A stretch of DNA of 64,000 nt. Origin: Rhodospirillaceae bacterium UBA1479 (lineage in GTDB: Bacteria; Pseudomonadota; Alphaproteobacteria; Rhodospirillales; Casp-alpha2). A program made the translations under genes and the position numbers. This document shows, piece after piece, positions 17,708-27,063 of this stretch. Each line of letters starts with the position of its first letter. Within the stretch, counting starts at the first letter, position 1. Where the stretch lies: NCBI GenBank assembly GCA_002325375.1, contig DCRZ01000006.1:66911-130910 (forward strand), in the 5' to 3' direction. The notes beneath the pieces were generated by a model. The model searched no databases and had not been told where the DNA came from. It saw only the letters and a list, made by a program, of their open reading frames with translations.

Positions 17708-18697
17708 CTACAGGCCCGCAATGATCTTCCGCAGCCCTTCGGCATCGACCCAATCGGGATTGGTGTCGCTGCTGTATTCGAAATCCTCGGCTACGTGACG
17801 ACCGGTGGCGCCGCCGTAAACGCCGGTGAACTGATAACCCCAGGTCGCCGAGTCGGGATAGATCAGGTAGTAGTCGTCGAACTCTAGGGTGTGGCGCGCT
17901 TCGTCGCGCGGGATCATCAGCTCGTGCAGCTTCTCTCCGGGCCGGACGCCGATGACTTCCTGTTCGCAGTCGGGGCCGATTGCCGTCGCCAGGTCGGTGA
18001 TCTTCATGGACGGAATCTTCGGAATGAAGGTCTCACCGCCCTGCATCAGGCCGAGGCACTTTTCGACGAAGGCGGCGCCGCTCTTCAGGGTGATCCAGAA
18101 GCGAGTCATGCGCGGATCGGTGATGGGCAGCTTGCCGGTCTTCACGCGGTCAAGGAAGAAGGGGATGACGCTGCCGCGCGAGCCGACGACATTGCCGTAT
18201 CGGACGACGGAAAAACGCGTCCGCCCGGACGCCGCCAGATTGTTGGCGGCGATGAAAAGCTTGTCGGAGCACAGCTTCGTGGCGCCGTAGAGATTGATGG
18301 GGTTGACCGCCTTGTCGGTCGACAGGGCGATAACCTTTTCGACGCCCTTATCGAGTGCCGCATTGATGATATTCTCGGCGCCCAGCACGTTGGTTTTGAT
18401 GCATTCCATCGGGTTGTATTCGGCCGCTGGGACCTGCTTCAACGCCGCCGCGTGGACGATGATGTCGATACCGGCAAGGGCGCGTTCCAGGCGGCCCTGA
18501 TCGCGCACGTCGCCGATGAAATAGCGCAGGTTCGGATGGCTGATCTCCTGCGCCATCTCAAACTGTTTCAGCTCGTCGCGCGAATAGACGACCACGCGCG
18601 CGGGCGTGTGCTGTTTCAAAATCCGATCGACGAATACCTTGCCGAACGATCCTGTGCCTCCGGTCACGAGAATTGACTTGCCGTCGAGATTAATCAT
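17708..18697 (-). CDS. pseB: UDP-N-acetylglucosamine 4,6-dehydratase (inverting)
   Basis: First committed step of pseudaminic acid synthesis. MINLDGKSILVTGGTGSFGK gives the NAD-binding loop, STDKAVNPINLYGATK the catalytic Asp-Lys/Tyr set, and VRYGNVVGSRGSVIP and IPKIPSMKITDLA the FlaA1/PseB signature. 329 residues, a soluble short form without the transmembrane segments of WbpM-type enzymes. ATGA overlap with the downstream-coded SDR gene. Confidence 0.93.
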   Translation of the reverse strand: MINLDGKSILVTGGTGSFGKVFVDRILKQHTPARVVVYSRDELKQFEMAQEISHPNLRYFIGDVRDQGRLERALAGIDIIVHAAALKQVPAAEYNPMECIKTNVLGAENIINAALDKGVEKVIALSTDKAVNPINLYGATKLCSDKLFIAANNLAASGRTRFSVVRYGNVVGSRGSVIPFFLDRVKTGKLPITDPRMTRFWITLKSGAAFVEKCLGLMQGGETFIPKIPSMKITDLATAIGPDCEQEVIGVRPGEKLHELMIPRDEARHTLEFDDYYLIYPDSATWGYQFTGVYGGATGRHVAEDFEYSSDTNPDWVDAEGLRKIIAGL

Positions 18698-19626
18698 TTG
18701 GGTGCGATATCCCCTGTCTTTGATTTCATGTTGAGGGAGCCGATGCTTTCATCGACGCTTGGCATGGCCAAGCTGAGAAGAGTTGAGACCTTGCGCGTGC
18801 TGAGTGACATGTCCTTCGGGCGCCGGGCGTGAATGAAAGCTGCGTCGTCGATGCTTGCCGGGCGCACAAGGTCAGCCGGCAGGCCCATGGCGGCGCACAG
18901 TTTCATGGCGAAGCCATATTTGGATATTCGTTCGCTGCCCGCCACGTTGATCGGCCCCTCGACGCCCAGGGCGATGAGGTCGACCAGGAAATCGGTCAGG
19001 CGGGAAATATGAATCGGAGTGAAATAAGAGTCGGTAAAGCCGTCGATCGCGACGCCTTTGCGCAGTTTGCCGACCATCCAGTCGGACAAGGATGGCCGCC
19101 AAGGCGGGCCGTCGCCGAAGAAGTTCGTGCGCACGATCAACGCCGTGTTGTCTGTCGCCGCGACCATGCGTTCACCTTCGACCTTGCTACGGGCGTAGGC
19201 GTTGACCGGCGCAGGCGGAGTGGTCTCTTCGACCATGGCGCGGGTGCCGTCCCACAGGTGGTCGGTGGAGATGTAGACGAACTTCGACCCGGCTGCGGCC
19301 GCGCCGGCGGCGGCGGCGGCGGCGGCCTGGGCGTTCAGGGCGAAGGCCAACTCCGGGTGCTCCTCGCAGGCGTCGACGCTGGTCAGGCCCGCCGCATAGA
19401 TCGCCGCGTCGGCCCGCTGCGTGCGCGTGAAACGCTCGACCGCACCCAAGTCCTTGAGATCGAGTTCCAGGGCCTCCGTCTCCGGGTCGAGTATCCGGTG
19501 GCTATGGCAGGTTCCCGCCGTGCGGATGCCTGCTTGCTCCAGATAGCGGCAGAGGTTGGTCCCAAGCAGGCCGCTCGCGCCGATCACAACGATCCGGCAG
19601 CCCGACAAGTCTTTGCCGGCCGTCAT
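18694..19626 (-). CDS. dTDP-4-dehydrorhamnose-reductase-like SDR
   Basis: From the ATG at 19624-19626 the protein is 310 residues. It has VVIGASGLLGTNL (NAD(P) loop), YISTDHLWDG and the YARSK catalytic pair (YxxxK). VRTNFFGDGPP and the PIHISRLTDFL region are RfbD/RmlD-like. An upstream in-frame extension to 19764 is Gly/Ala rich and unconvincing. No strong ribosome site precedes the chosen ATG, so the start is uncertain. A run of eight alanine codons (near residue 100) lies on a helix. It probably reduces a 4-keto sugar; whether it belongs to the Pse branch is unclear. Confidence 0.78.
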   Translation of the reverse strand: MTAGKDLSGCRIVVIGASGLLGTNLCRYLEQAGIRTAGTCHSHRILDPETEALELDLKDLGAVERFTRTQRADAAIYAAGLTSVDACEEHPELAFALNAQAAAAAAAGAAAAGSKFVYISTDHLWDGTRAMVEETTPPAPVNAYARSKVEGERMVAATDNTALIVRTNFFGDGPPWRPSLSDWMVGKLRKGVAIDGFTDSYFTPIHISRLTDFLVDLIALGVEGPINVAGSERISKYGFAMKLCAAMGLPADLVRPASIDDAAFIHARRPKDMSLSTRKVSTLLSLAMPSVDESIGSLNMKSKTGDIAPK

Positions 19627-19783
19627 CTGAGCGGTGCGTTCTGCTGGCGACACAGGGACGCGAGGCAAGATTGCGGTGGTCTGCCCGCCCTGACCGGATC
19701 CCCGTACAAAGTTAGAACTGCCGCGCGCGCCGGTCCCGGCGTGGCGGAGAAAATCCTGTGCCAAGGAAATGTTCTTCGGGCGG

Positions 19784-21637
19784 CTATTGTACCGGCTCCG
19801 TAACAGGTGGGGTGCCCTGGGATTTCAGGTCCACCATGGAAATCACCTGATCGGCATGGCGCAACATGCCATTGCGATGAGAGACAATGATCGTCGTGCA
19901 GCGGCCTTTCGAACTCGCGACCGCCTCGACGATTCTCGATTCGGTGATGTCGTCAAGATTCGCCGACACCTCGTCCAGGATCATGACGTGCGGCTTCGCC
20001 AGAAAGGCACGCGCCAGCGCGAGGCGTTGCTTCTCACCGGCCGAAAGGCCGTCGCCGTTCTCGCTGATGGGGCGGTAGAGAAAATCCTCATCCTCGTCCA
20101 GCAAGGGTCCGAGATCCGCCCGGCGCAAGGCGTCGTGGCAGGCGGCATCGGTCGTGTCGACGTACGTCGGGACGCCGTAGCGCAGGTTGTCGGCCACGGT
20201 CCCTTCGATCAGGAAAGCCTCGGCGCCCACATAGCCGACGCGCACCCCAGGTTGGCGGAAGTAGGTGGCGGCCGGATGGCCGTCAATCTCGACGTGTCCC
20301 GAAACGGGATTCAGAACGCCCAGAATGCAGGCCAACAGGGTCGATTTTCCCGAACCGCTCGGCCCGACGATGGCGACTTGACCGCCGGACGACACCGAGA
20401 GGCTGAGATTGCGGAAAACAGGTTCGTTGCCTTCGCCGTACCGGCAGCAAAGGTTGGTCGCGATGATGGCGGGCGGCTGCAGGCCCATGTCCCTGGCCAC
20501 CGAAGCCGTCGCGTCATGGCGAAAAGGCCGGCCGCCGCCCAAAACGCCGACTAGTTGGGTGGACTTGAGGGCTTCGTCGAGTTCCGCGCGCGACATCTGG
20601 CTCAAGATCTCGTTGGTCAAGCGGAAGTGGGGGATGCCGGCGGTCAGCAGCGAAGAGGCCGCCATCCCCGTGGCGACGCCCGCCTGGAACCGGAGGAAGA
20701 CATAGAGGAAGGTGACGAAGACGCCCGAACTGACATGCAGCCAGGCGAAGTTCGCATAGATCAACGCCACCACCAGGTAGCCGCCGATGAGCATGGGCAG
20801 CAAACTGACCGTCGTGTTGAAGGCCGTCATTCTTGTATCCAGGCGCATCATTGCCAGGACGGCATTGGCCAGCCATTCGTATTCCCGGTCTTGGGTGCGT
20901 AAGACGCGGATAAGGATCCAGTTGCGGCTCACGCGCTCGGTTCCGCGCATCAGGTTGCGGATGATCTCCGGCTGGGAGTCGGCGAGGGTTCGTATCCAGC
21001 GGTTGATGCGCAAGACCAACGCCCCGGCGGAACCGAACAGGACGAGGCTGATCACCGTTAGCTCCCACGACAGCCAGAGCATGGACGCCAGAAGTACGAA
21101 GCTCGTCATGGCCGCGTTGACGATTCTGTTGATCGAGGCGACAAACTTCACGGTCCCGTTGACCATTTCCGTGTGCCGGAAATTGATTTCCGCCGCCGAC
21201 AGGTAGAACGAACTCCGGCTTTGCAGCAGCTGGAAGAAAACGCCCATCTTGCCGCGTGTCTGGATCATAACCTGGCTGAAACTGGCCGCGATCTGAGACA
21301 CGAAGGTCAGCCCGCCGCGCAGTGCGATCAGAATGATCAGGACAAGCAGGACCGTGAGTTGTGTCGGCTCCCAATTCGCCAGGGGCCCGGGAAGGACGAC
21401 GCCGAACTGGAACCCCAGAGCCTGCAGGATCAGCTGTAACGAGACTCCCACGGCCATTTCAATGCCGCCCAGACACAAGGACGCCATATTGCCCAAGAAG
21501 ATCCATCCCAGGACGCGTCCGCGCAGCAGGAACCGCAGCGGCGCCAAGCTTTCCACATTCAACAGGCGAAGGAGCAGTTTTCTGAACACTTCCGGCAACT
21601 TATGAATACGCCAAGGAAAAGGGGCCGGAACCGGCAT
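19784..21637 (-). CDS. ABC transporter, fused permease/ATPase (lipid-linked glycan flippase-like)
   Basis: 617 residues. The N-terminal 350 residues contain about six hydrophobic segments (a type IV exporter membrane domain). The ATPase follows with Walker A GPSGSGKST (425-433), signature LSAGEKQR (near 531), Walker B VMILDEVSA and switch His in VSHR. The architecture matches MsbA/PglK half-transporters. As the only exporter-like gene in the locus, it may flip a lipid-linked glycan to the periplasm; no Wzx is seen. The start ATG has no convincing Shine-Dalgarno sequence. Confidence 0.85.
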   Translation of the reverse strand: MPVPAPFPWRIHKLPEVFRKLLLRLLNVESLAPLRFLLRGRVLGWIFLGNMASLCLGGIEMAVGVSLQLILQALGFQFGVVLPGPLANWEPTQLTVLLVLIILIALRGGLTFVSQIAASFSQVMIQTRGKMGVFFQLLQSRSSFYLSAAEINFRHTEMVNGTVKFVASINRIVNAAMTSFVLLASMLWLSWELTVISLVLFGSAGALVLRINRWIRTLADSQPEIIRNLMRGTERVSRNWILIRVLRTQDREYEWLANAVLAMMRLDTRMTAFNTTVSLLPMLIGGYLVVALIYANFAWLHVSSGVFVTFLYVFLRFQAGVATGMAASSLLTAGIPHFRLTNEILSQMSRAELDEALKSTQLVGVLGGGRPFRHDATASVARDMGLQPPAIIATNLCCRYGEGNEPVFRNLSLSVSSGGQVAIVGPSGSGKSTLLACILGVLNPVSGHVEIDGHPAATYFRQPGVRVGYVGAEAFLIEGTVADNLRYGVPTYVDTTDAACHDALRRADLGPLLDEDEDFLYRPISENGDGLSAGEKQRLALARAFLAKPHVMILDEVSANLDDITESRIVEAVASSKGRCTTIIVSHRNGMLRHADQVISMVDLKSQGTPPVTEPVQ

Positions 21638-21778
21638 ATGCGCCGACCGTCATCTCGGGCTTTCGTTTGGCGAACAGGCGCGACCGCGGGAGGAGACGGA
21701 GTCCCGGTCGCGCGCCCGGATGAATATTGCGGTTCATGGTGCGGGACTTCTTTCCAGGCGTCGTGTCGATGTTAGGCG

Positions 21779-23041
21779 TCAAAGCAGATCGCGGTGCCGC
21801 GCAAGGAAATTGGCGCTGATATTACCACCGTTGGGGCGGCCCGGCTTGTAGCGTTGACGGAATTCCCGTTGAAGTTCCGCCAGTTCCGGTATCGGCGGTT
21901 CGCCCCGCAGGCGGGCCAGCATTTCCTCGGCCGCGCCTGCGATGTCTTCGGGGCTATTGTCGACAACATCAAGGCCCAGGTCGTCGAAGTGGGCTGTCGT
22001 GTATAACGGTGCGCCGGGCGGGAAATAGCCCAATTCCTTCAGCTCGGCGAATGTCAGAAGGCGGCCGGTGGTCCGACGGCGCAGCAGCTTCGGGACAAAA
22101 AGGTCGTCGGCGCACCAGGGCCAGGGGTTCGCCGGGATGAAGTTGGTCCAGATCACGGGGCGGCCGAACGCTTGTGCGACATGGCCGATGCCAGATCCCC
22201 CGCCGATCATCGCAAACTCGGCGCAGGCAGAAATCAGGACGTCCAACATCTGGTCCGCCCCGTCGTTGGCATAGTCGATAATGGCTGGGCCCCAATCGGC
22301 AGGAACTTTTTGCGACGACTTCGCGCCGATCCGAAGAGCGGTCAGGTCCGCGGCGACGACTTTCTCGATCGCCATGAAGTAGGTGTCGATCAAGCTGTTC
22401 CGGTAGCTGTGATAGCCCCAGTTTTGGCCCGGCTGTTGCTGAGTGAGATAGCCTTCGTCGCGGGCGTGAAATGCGATGAAGCGGGTCCCGCTTGCCAAGC
22501 CGTAGCGCCGGAAGAGCGCCTCACGAGCCTGTTCCGCGAAATCGCTCGGAAGTTCCAACGTCGCCCGCGTTCCTTCGAAAAGATCGGGGTACTGATCGAA
22601 AAGGCGTTCGAACACGAACGACGGATTTGCGCCAGTGCGGGATCGGCGGCCGACGAGGCTGCGGTAGGCCGTCGGCGCAACGATCAGCGGCAGGCGGCCT
22701 TCAATGATCCGGCCCAGCGCGGGATTGCAGATCTCCTGGACGATCCCATACCAAGTTTCGCCGTCCTTTCCTGTGCGCGCCTTGTATCGCAATGCGCCAT
22801 CCGCCCGCTCGACCAGGGGGCCGATCCGTCCGCCATTGATCACAACGCAGGTGGGCACGCCGCGCCACCCCGACTTGGCCAAAAGGCGAAGGCGGAACAA
22901 CAAGATAACGATCTCATTGAAGACAGGCGTGACGACCGTGCGGCGCAGCCACCAATAAAGCATGGCCAAGGCCACGCGAAGCCTGGAACGCGCGCGCGGT
23001 GCGGCGTTATCGGGGGGAAGCGCTTCGGACAAGGTCTTCAA
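21779..23041 (-). CDS. TIGR04372-family glycosyltransferase
   Basis: 420 residues with FIAFHARDEGYL, then HSYRNSLIDTYFMAIEKVV, a GGGSGIGHVAQAFGRPVIW donor-side segment and a C-terminal SANFLARHRDLL. These are the marks of the family called TIGR04372 in surface-glycan loci. No signal peptide is obvious, but residues 25-55 are hydrophobic/aromatic and may contact the membrane. The reading starts at a TTG with no clear ribosome site, so the true start may be further in (GTG or ATG near residue 24-28). A paralogue is encoded at 33294-34808. Confidence 0.75.
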   Translation of the reverse strand: MKTLSEALPPDNAAPRARSRLRVALAMLYWWLRRTVVTPVFNEIVILLFRLRLLAKSGWRGVPTCVVINGGRIGPLVERADGALRYKARTGKDGETWYGIVQEICNPALGRIIEGRLPLIVAPTAYRSLVGRRSRTGANPSFVFERLFDQYPDLFEGTRATLELPSDFAEQAREALFRRYGLASGTRFIAFHARDEGYLTQQQPGQNWGYHSYRNSLIDTYFMAIEKVVAADLTALRIGAKSSQKVPADWGPAIIDYANDGADQMLDVLISACAEFAMIGGGSGIGHVAQAFGRPVIWTNFIPANPWPWCADDLFVPKLLRRRTTGRLLTFAELKELGYFPPGAPLYTTAHFDDLGLDVVDNSPEDIAGAAEEMLARLRGEPPIPELAELQREFRQRYKPGRPNGGNISANFLARHRDLL

Positions 23042-23087
23042 AAGGACCGCAGGATGAGACGGGGACGGGATGATTGACCTTCGAGGG

Positions 23088-24710
23088 CTAGGCCCGCGGC
23101 GTTCCGGATTTGCGGACTAGGTAGGATCCCATGATCAACGCATCCAGTCCGGTTCCGGCGAACGTCGACAAAGCCTCGAGCGGCGTTTCAACGATGGGCT
23201 GCCCTTTGATGTTGAAGCTCGTGTTCAGGACCAGCGGGATGCCGGTGCGCTTGTCGAACTCGGAAATCAAAGAGTGGTAAAGCGGATCGATATCTCTGCT
23301 TACGGTTTGCACTCGGGCCGTATTGTTGACGTGGGTAATCGCCGGCAGCTTCTCGCCCCATCCGTCGCGCACATCAAAGGCAATTGTCATGAACGGCGAC
23401 GGCTTATCCATTACGAAGATATCGCTGGCGCGCTCTTCAAGAACCGACGGCGCGAACGGCCTGAATTCCTCGCGGAATTTTACCCTGGAATTGATCTCGT
23501 CTTTCATATTATCCCGGCTGGGATCCGCAAGAATCGACCGATGGCCCAGCGCCCGCGGACCAAATTCCGACCTGCCCTGGTACCAGCCGATGATGCAGCC
23601 CTCGCTCAGCAGTTCGGCACCCGCCACCGCCGGGTCAGCGACCTTTTCCGCGCTGAATCCGGTAAGCTCCAGCGCCCGGGTGATGGCGGACTCGTCAAAG
23701 CTAGGCCCATAAAAGACATGCTCGATGGGTTGGATATTTTCACCTTCCTGATGCGCGGCATGCAGCGCACAGCCAAGCGCAAGTCCCCGGTCGGACGCCG
23801 CCGGCTGCACATACAGGTTCTTAATGTCCGGCAGCTTGTTGATGACGTTGTTGGCGCTGCAGTTGAGGGCCACCCCGCCGGCCAGACACAGGTTTTCTTC
23901 CCCTGTGACCTTGAGCAGATGCGTCACCAGGGATGTTGCGCAGGTTTCCAGCGCCTTTTGAATGCCTGCCGCGATGTTGCGGTGGTGCTGGGTTATCTCT
24001 TCACCCTTGTGCCGCGCCGCCCCGATTTTGTTTGTCAAAGCCTCGTTATAGAATTGCTCAAACACGGAACTTGGCGGCGGGTTTTGGCGAACATATGAGT
24101 GATCGACAAAGTACCCGTCATCCGCAGGACGGGCAAAAAAGGAAAGGTCGACCGGATCGTCACCATAGGGTGCAAGGCCCATGATCTTGTATTCGTCTTC
24201 GCCCGGCATGAATCCAAGGAAGGAAGTCATGGTTGCATAGAAAAGCCCAAGGGAGTTGTCCCTCGGCAGAACCCCTTTGAGATCGACCCCTTGATCGTTG
24301 CCCGTTCCATAGGCGCCGCTTAGGCCGTCTCCGTGGGCGTCATAGGAAAGACAGAGGGCGCGGTTGAAACCCGAAGGGAAGAAAGCTGAAGCCAAATGGG
24401 CTGACTGGTGGTTCACCGGCCGTACAGGCGGAGCATAGCCAAAGTGATGCAAAAAATACGCTGAGATCCGCTCGACGATATCGCCGTAGGTTTCCCCGGG
24501 CGTTGCCACCAAGTCGATGTCCTGAATACGTAGGCCGGCCTCCTTCAAGACCGCCCTGATGCTTTCGATCGGCAGAATGCCGCGAGCCGTCTTGATTCTA
24601 AAAAGACGCTCCTCCTCGACGCATGCCACCAATTTCCCGTCGCATATCAGAGCAGCAGCGGGATCATGCTGATTTATTGTAAATCCACCGTGAATGCCCA
24701 GAATATTCAC
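23088..24710 (-). CDS. Carbamoyltransferase, NodU/CmcH/TobZ family
   Basis: 540 residues. GTG start at 24708-24710 with AGGA six bases upstream, giving MNILGIHGGFTINQHDPAAA. The TsaD-like fold shows the metal/carbamoyl-adenylate pieces HQSAHLASAFFP, YDAHGDGLSGAYG, LAGGVALNCSANN, then QGRSEFGPRALGHRSI and LNTSFNIKGQPIVETP. It makes carbamoyl-adenylate from carbamoyl phosphate and ATP and transfers the carbamoyl group to a hydroxyl; the acceptor is probably a sugar of this glycan. 187 bases separate it from the lipoyl fusion gene; I see no gene or clear regulatory site there. Confidence 0.92.
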   Translation of the reverse strand: MNILGIHGGFTINQHDPAAALICDGKLVACVEEERLFRIKTARGILPIESIRAVLKEAGLRIQDIDLVATPGETYGDIVERISAYFLHHFGYAPPVRPVNHQSAHLASAFFPSGFNRALCLSYDAHGDGLSGAYGTGNDQGVDLKGVLPRDNSLGLFYATMTSFLGFMPGEDEYKIMGLAPYGDDPVDLSFFARPADDGYFVDHSYVRQNPPPSSVFEQFYNEALTNKIGAARHKGEEITQHHRNIAAGIQKALETCATSLVTHLLKVTGEENLCLAGGVALNCSANNVINKLPDIKNLYVQPAASDRGLALGCALHAAHQEGENIQPIEHVFYGPSFDESAITRALELTGFSAEKVADPAVAGAELLSEGCIIGWYQGRSEFGPRALGHRSILADPSRDNMKDEINSRVKFREEFRPFAPSVLEERASDIFVMDKPSPFMTIAFDVRDGWGEKLPAITHVNNTARVQTVSRDIDPLYHSLISEFDKRTGIPLVLNTSFNIKGQPIVETPLEALSTFAGTGLDALIMGSYLVRKSGTPRA

Positions 24711-24897
24711 ATTACTTCCTTTTATTCATGTTGCGCATAGTCCTCGAAATCTATCGTTTCATGCCGGCGTCAAGATAATGACTGCTAAAGATCACTCGGG
24801 CACGAGTGCAACGGATAGAATCGAGATGAAGAGGAACTGTGTTAGCGAAGAGATCGAAGAAGATTGTCTGTCGCCTGCAAGCGTGACCCGAAGCACA

Positions 24898-26037
24898 TCA
24901 TTTCGGCCCCATCCGTTGTGAATAGTTAACCTTCACAACATGATTGGCGGGAACTGAGGATGTCAAAACAGATCCGGAAGAGATGATCGAGCCCGCCCCG
25001 ATCGTCAGCTGAGGCTGCACAAAGATACCCGTCCCGAACCGCACCTCATTCCCGACCTCGACACGCCCGGACGTTACGCAATTCGGTCCCATGAGAATAT
25101 GGTCGCCCATCTTGTTGTCATGATCGATGCTGGAATTGGCGCCGATGAAATTGTTGTTCCCCAGCACGGATCCGAATCCGATATGGACATGAGAGCAAAT
25201 GATATTGCCCTGTCCCAGGGAGCACGCGCGATTTATCCGTACCGAGGGGTCAATCGCATTGGCCATTGGAATGCCGAGAGAGACGCATCTCTCGAACAAT
25301 TCCTTTCTTGTTTCTATGTTTGAACTAAATCCGATAATCGCGGAATCAAAGAGATCACGCTTCCACAGCGACTCTATCTCTTTGAACGTACCCAGAACCG
25401 GAACGTCCCATACCTGGCTATCGGAGAGTTCGGGATCGTCGTCCACAAATCCCACAACGCTGACTGACGGATCGTTCAGCAGGATATCCAATACCTGCAT
25501 GCCGCCGACGCGGGCCGTCACAATTAATACACGATTGGTCTTGCCGCTCGGCACGATTGGGGCGGATGGCGCCAGCTTGGTGTTCTTGGTGATATATTCT
25601 TTGACGTCGCGCTCGGTAACGAGCGCCATGCCCTTGAACACGTCAGGCGATATGTTATTGGCGTTAAGAAGGTCTTTGGCCTTCTTTGTAATGTTTAAAG
25701 CCGTCGAGGCGGGGTTTTCTTCGGCGTCATGCGCGGCCTGCGCGGACTTTTTCCGCTTTTTGTCCTGTGATCTCAGCTCTTTTTGGATCGTTCTCGCTTC
25801 TTCTTCGCTCTCAGCGACGACGGCGATCAGATCCCCCGTGACCAGGGCGTCCCCTTCCGCGAGGCCCTGAACCAAGAAGCCGCTGGCGGGCGACAGGATG
25901 TCGACGACGGCCTTCGACGTCTCCACCATGCAGATCATGTCATCTAAGGAAACGGCGGCTAGGTCCGAATAATTCCATTTAACTAAAACGGAATACTCGC
26001 TGTTCGCGTCCAACTGTTCCAACCGGACTTCAATCAT
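24898..26037 (-). CDS. Lipoyl domain + E1/E3-binding domain + PglD/NeuD-type acyltransferase fusion
   Basis: 379 residues with three parts. Residues 1-80 form a lipoyl domain with the modification motif VETSKAV (Lys42) and the GDALVTGDL hairpin. A charged linker follows (80-112). Residues 113-150 match a peripheral-subunit-binding domain (AKDLLNANNISPDVFKG, TERDVKEYI). Residues 166-260 are a PglD-like Rossmann domain with VVGFVDDDP. Residues 262-370 are a left-handed beta-helix of hexapeptide repeats with SIDHDNKMG, whose His306 aligns with the catalytic His of PglD. The usual E2 catalytic domain (HHxxxDG-type) is absent. It directly follows E1beta with no gap. Inference: the E1 pair acylates Lys42-lipoate and the beta-helix transfers the acyl group to a sugar amine or hydroxyl. 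Confidence 0.88.
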   Translation of the reverse strand: MIEVRLEQLDANSEYSVLVKWNYSDLAAVSLDDMICMVETSKAVVDILSPASGFLVQGLAEGDALVTGDLIAVVAESEEEARTIQKELRSQDKKRKKSAQAAHDAEENPASTALNITKKAKDLLNANNISPDVFKGMALVTERDVKEYITKNTKLAPSAPIVPSGKTNRVLIVTARVGGMQVLDILLNDPSVSVVGFVDDDPELSDSQVWDVPVLGTFKEIESLWKRDLFDSAIIGFSSNIETRKELFERCVSLGIPMANAIDPSVRINRACSLGQGNIICSHVHIGFGSVLGNNNFIGANSSIDHDNKMGDHILMGPNCVTSGRVEVGNEVRFGTGIFVQPQLTIGAGSIISSGSVLTSSVPANHVVKVNYSQRMGPK

Positions 26038-27063
26038 TTACGACACGCCCGGCATGCGAAGCACTTGGTCGATCACCGATTTTGGTCCAGGCAGGAACCG
26101 CGCTTCTTTATCAGCGGCGCAGGGAATGATGCCGTCACCAGAAGTGATCCTTTGAATCGGCGCCCGCAGTTTGTGAAAGCATTGCTCCATCAGGGCCGCG
26201 GCAATTTCTGCCCCGATGCCCGAAACCCGCGATCCCTCTTCAACCACGACGACCTGCGAAACATCGGTGATCGCTTCTTCCAGCACGGTCAACGGCAGCG
26301 GCGACAGAGATCCCAGGATCAGCACCGAGGTATGTATTTCGTGCTCCATCAAAAGCTCTTCCGCCGCGTCGATCGCGATATCGCCGCCCCCTGAGTAGGA
26401 AATCAGGCAAACGTCGGCTTTGCCCGTGCTGACCGGCGTCAGCAGCACGGAAGGAATCGGGCCGCCCTTAAGGTCAACGTTGAATATTCGATGTTCCGTG
26501 ACAGTGCCGATGTACTCTTGCCCATACATCTTCTTGTTTTCGATAATCAATGTCGGCCTCGATTCTTTTAAAATGAAATGCGAATAGAAAGAATCGAGGT
26601 CGTGAAAACGACTAATGGGCGCGACATTGAGCCCGGGTATGCCGATAAAGTGCTTCTCCAGCGACTGGCTGTGCGTCGGGCCGTATCCCCGGCCGCCGCC
26701 CATGGGCGCGCGAATGACGACGGGACATTCAACGCCGCCATTGTACATCATGCTGAATTTCGTGATGTGGTTGGCGATCTGATCGAAGGCCAGCGTGATG
26801 AAGTCCCCGAACATTATCTCAATGACCGGGCGCGCCCCGCGCAGGGCCATGCCGGCGGCAATACCCGTAAAAGCGGCTTCACTGATGGGCGTCGTCAGCA
26901 CCCGTTCCGGCCAACGGCTCGACATCCCCTTGGTGACTTTGAATGCCCCGCCGTAAGGGTCCAGGATGTCTTCTCCAAGCAAGTATGTCCTGTCATCTTG
27001 CTCGAACGCAGCGGTGAGCGCCTGGTTAACCGCTGTTGCGACCGTGATTGCCTTGGCTGCCAT
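26038..27063 (-). CDS. 2-oxoacid dehydrogenase E1 component, beta subunit
   Basis: 341 residues resembling pyruvate/branched-chain/acetoin dehydrogenase E1beta. Visible are the LLGEDILDPYGGAFKVTKG segment, TPISEAAFTGIAAGMAL with the ThDP-activating Glu, IEIMFGDFITLAFDQI, and THSQSLE with the active-site His. The C-terminal ferredoxin-like domain includes VVVVEEGSR. The gene overlaps E1alpha by 38 bases and abuts the lipoyl fusion. It should bind the decarboxylated intermediate with E1alpha and acylate a lipoyl group. No E3 gene or CoA-transferring E2 gene is in the window. Confidence 0.93.
   Translation of the reverse strand: MAAKAITVATAVNQALTAAFEQDDRTYLLGEDILDPYGGAFKVTKGMSSRWPERVLTTPISEAAFTGIAAGMALRGARPVIEIMFGDFITLAFDQIANHITKFSMMYNGGVECPVVIRAPMGGGRGYGPTHSQSLEKHFIGIPGLNVAPISRFHDLDSFYSHFILKESRPTLIIENKKMYGQEYIGTVTEHRIFNVDLKGGPIPSVLLTPVSTGKADVCLISYSGGGDIAIDAAEELLMEHEIHTSVLILGSLSPLPLTVLEEAITDVSQVVVVEEGSRVSGIGAEIAAALMEQCFHKLRAPIQRITSGDGIIPCAADKEARFLPGPKSVIDQVLRMPGVS

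Noticed and set aside
19627..19764. N-terminal extension of the SDR encoded at 18694-19626
   Set aside because: The added 46 residues are Gly/Arg/Ser rich with no homology, and the NAD loop is already near the N-terminus from the later ATG.
24711..24897. Small open frames in the gap before the carbamoyltransferase
   Set aside because: No ribosome site or similarity; composition alone does not support a gene.
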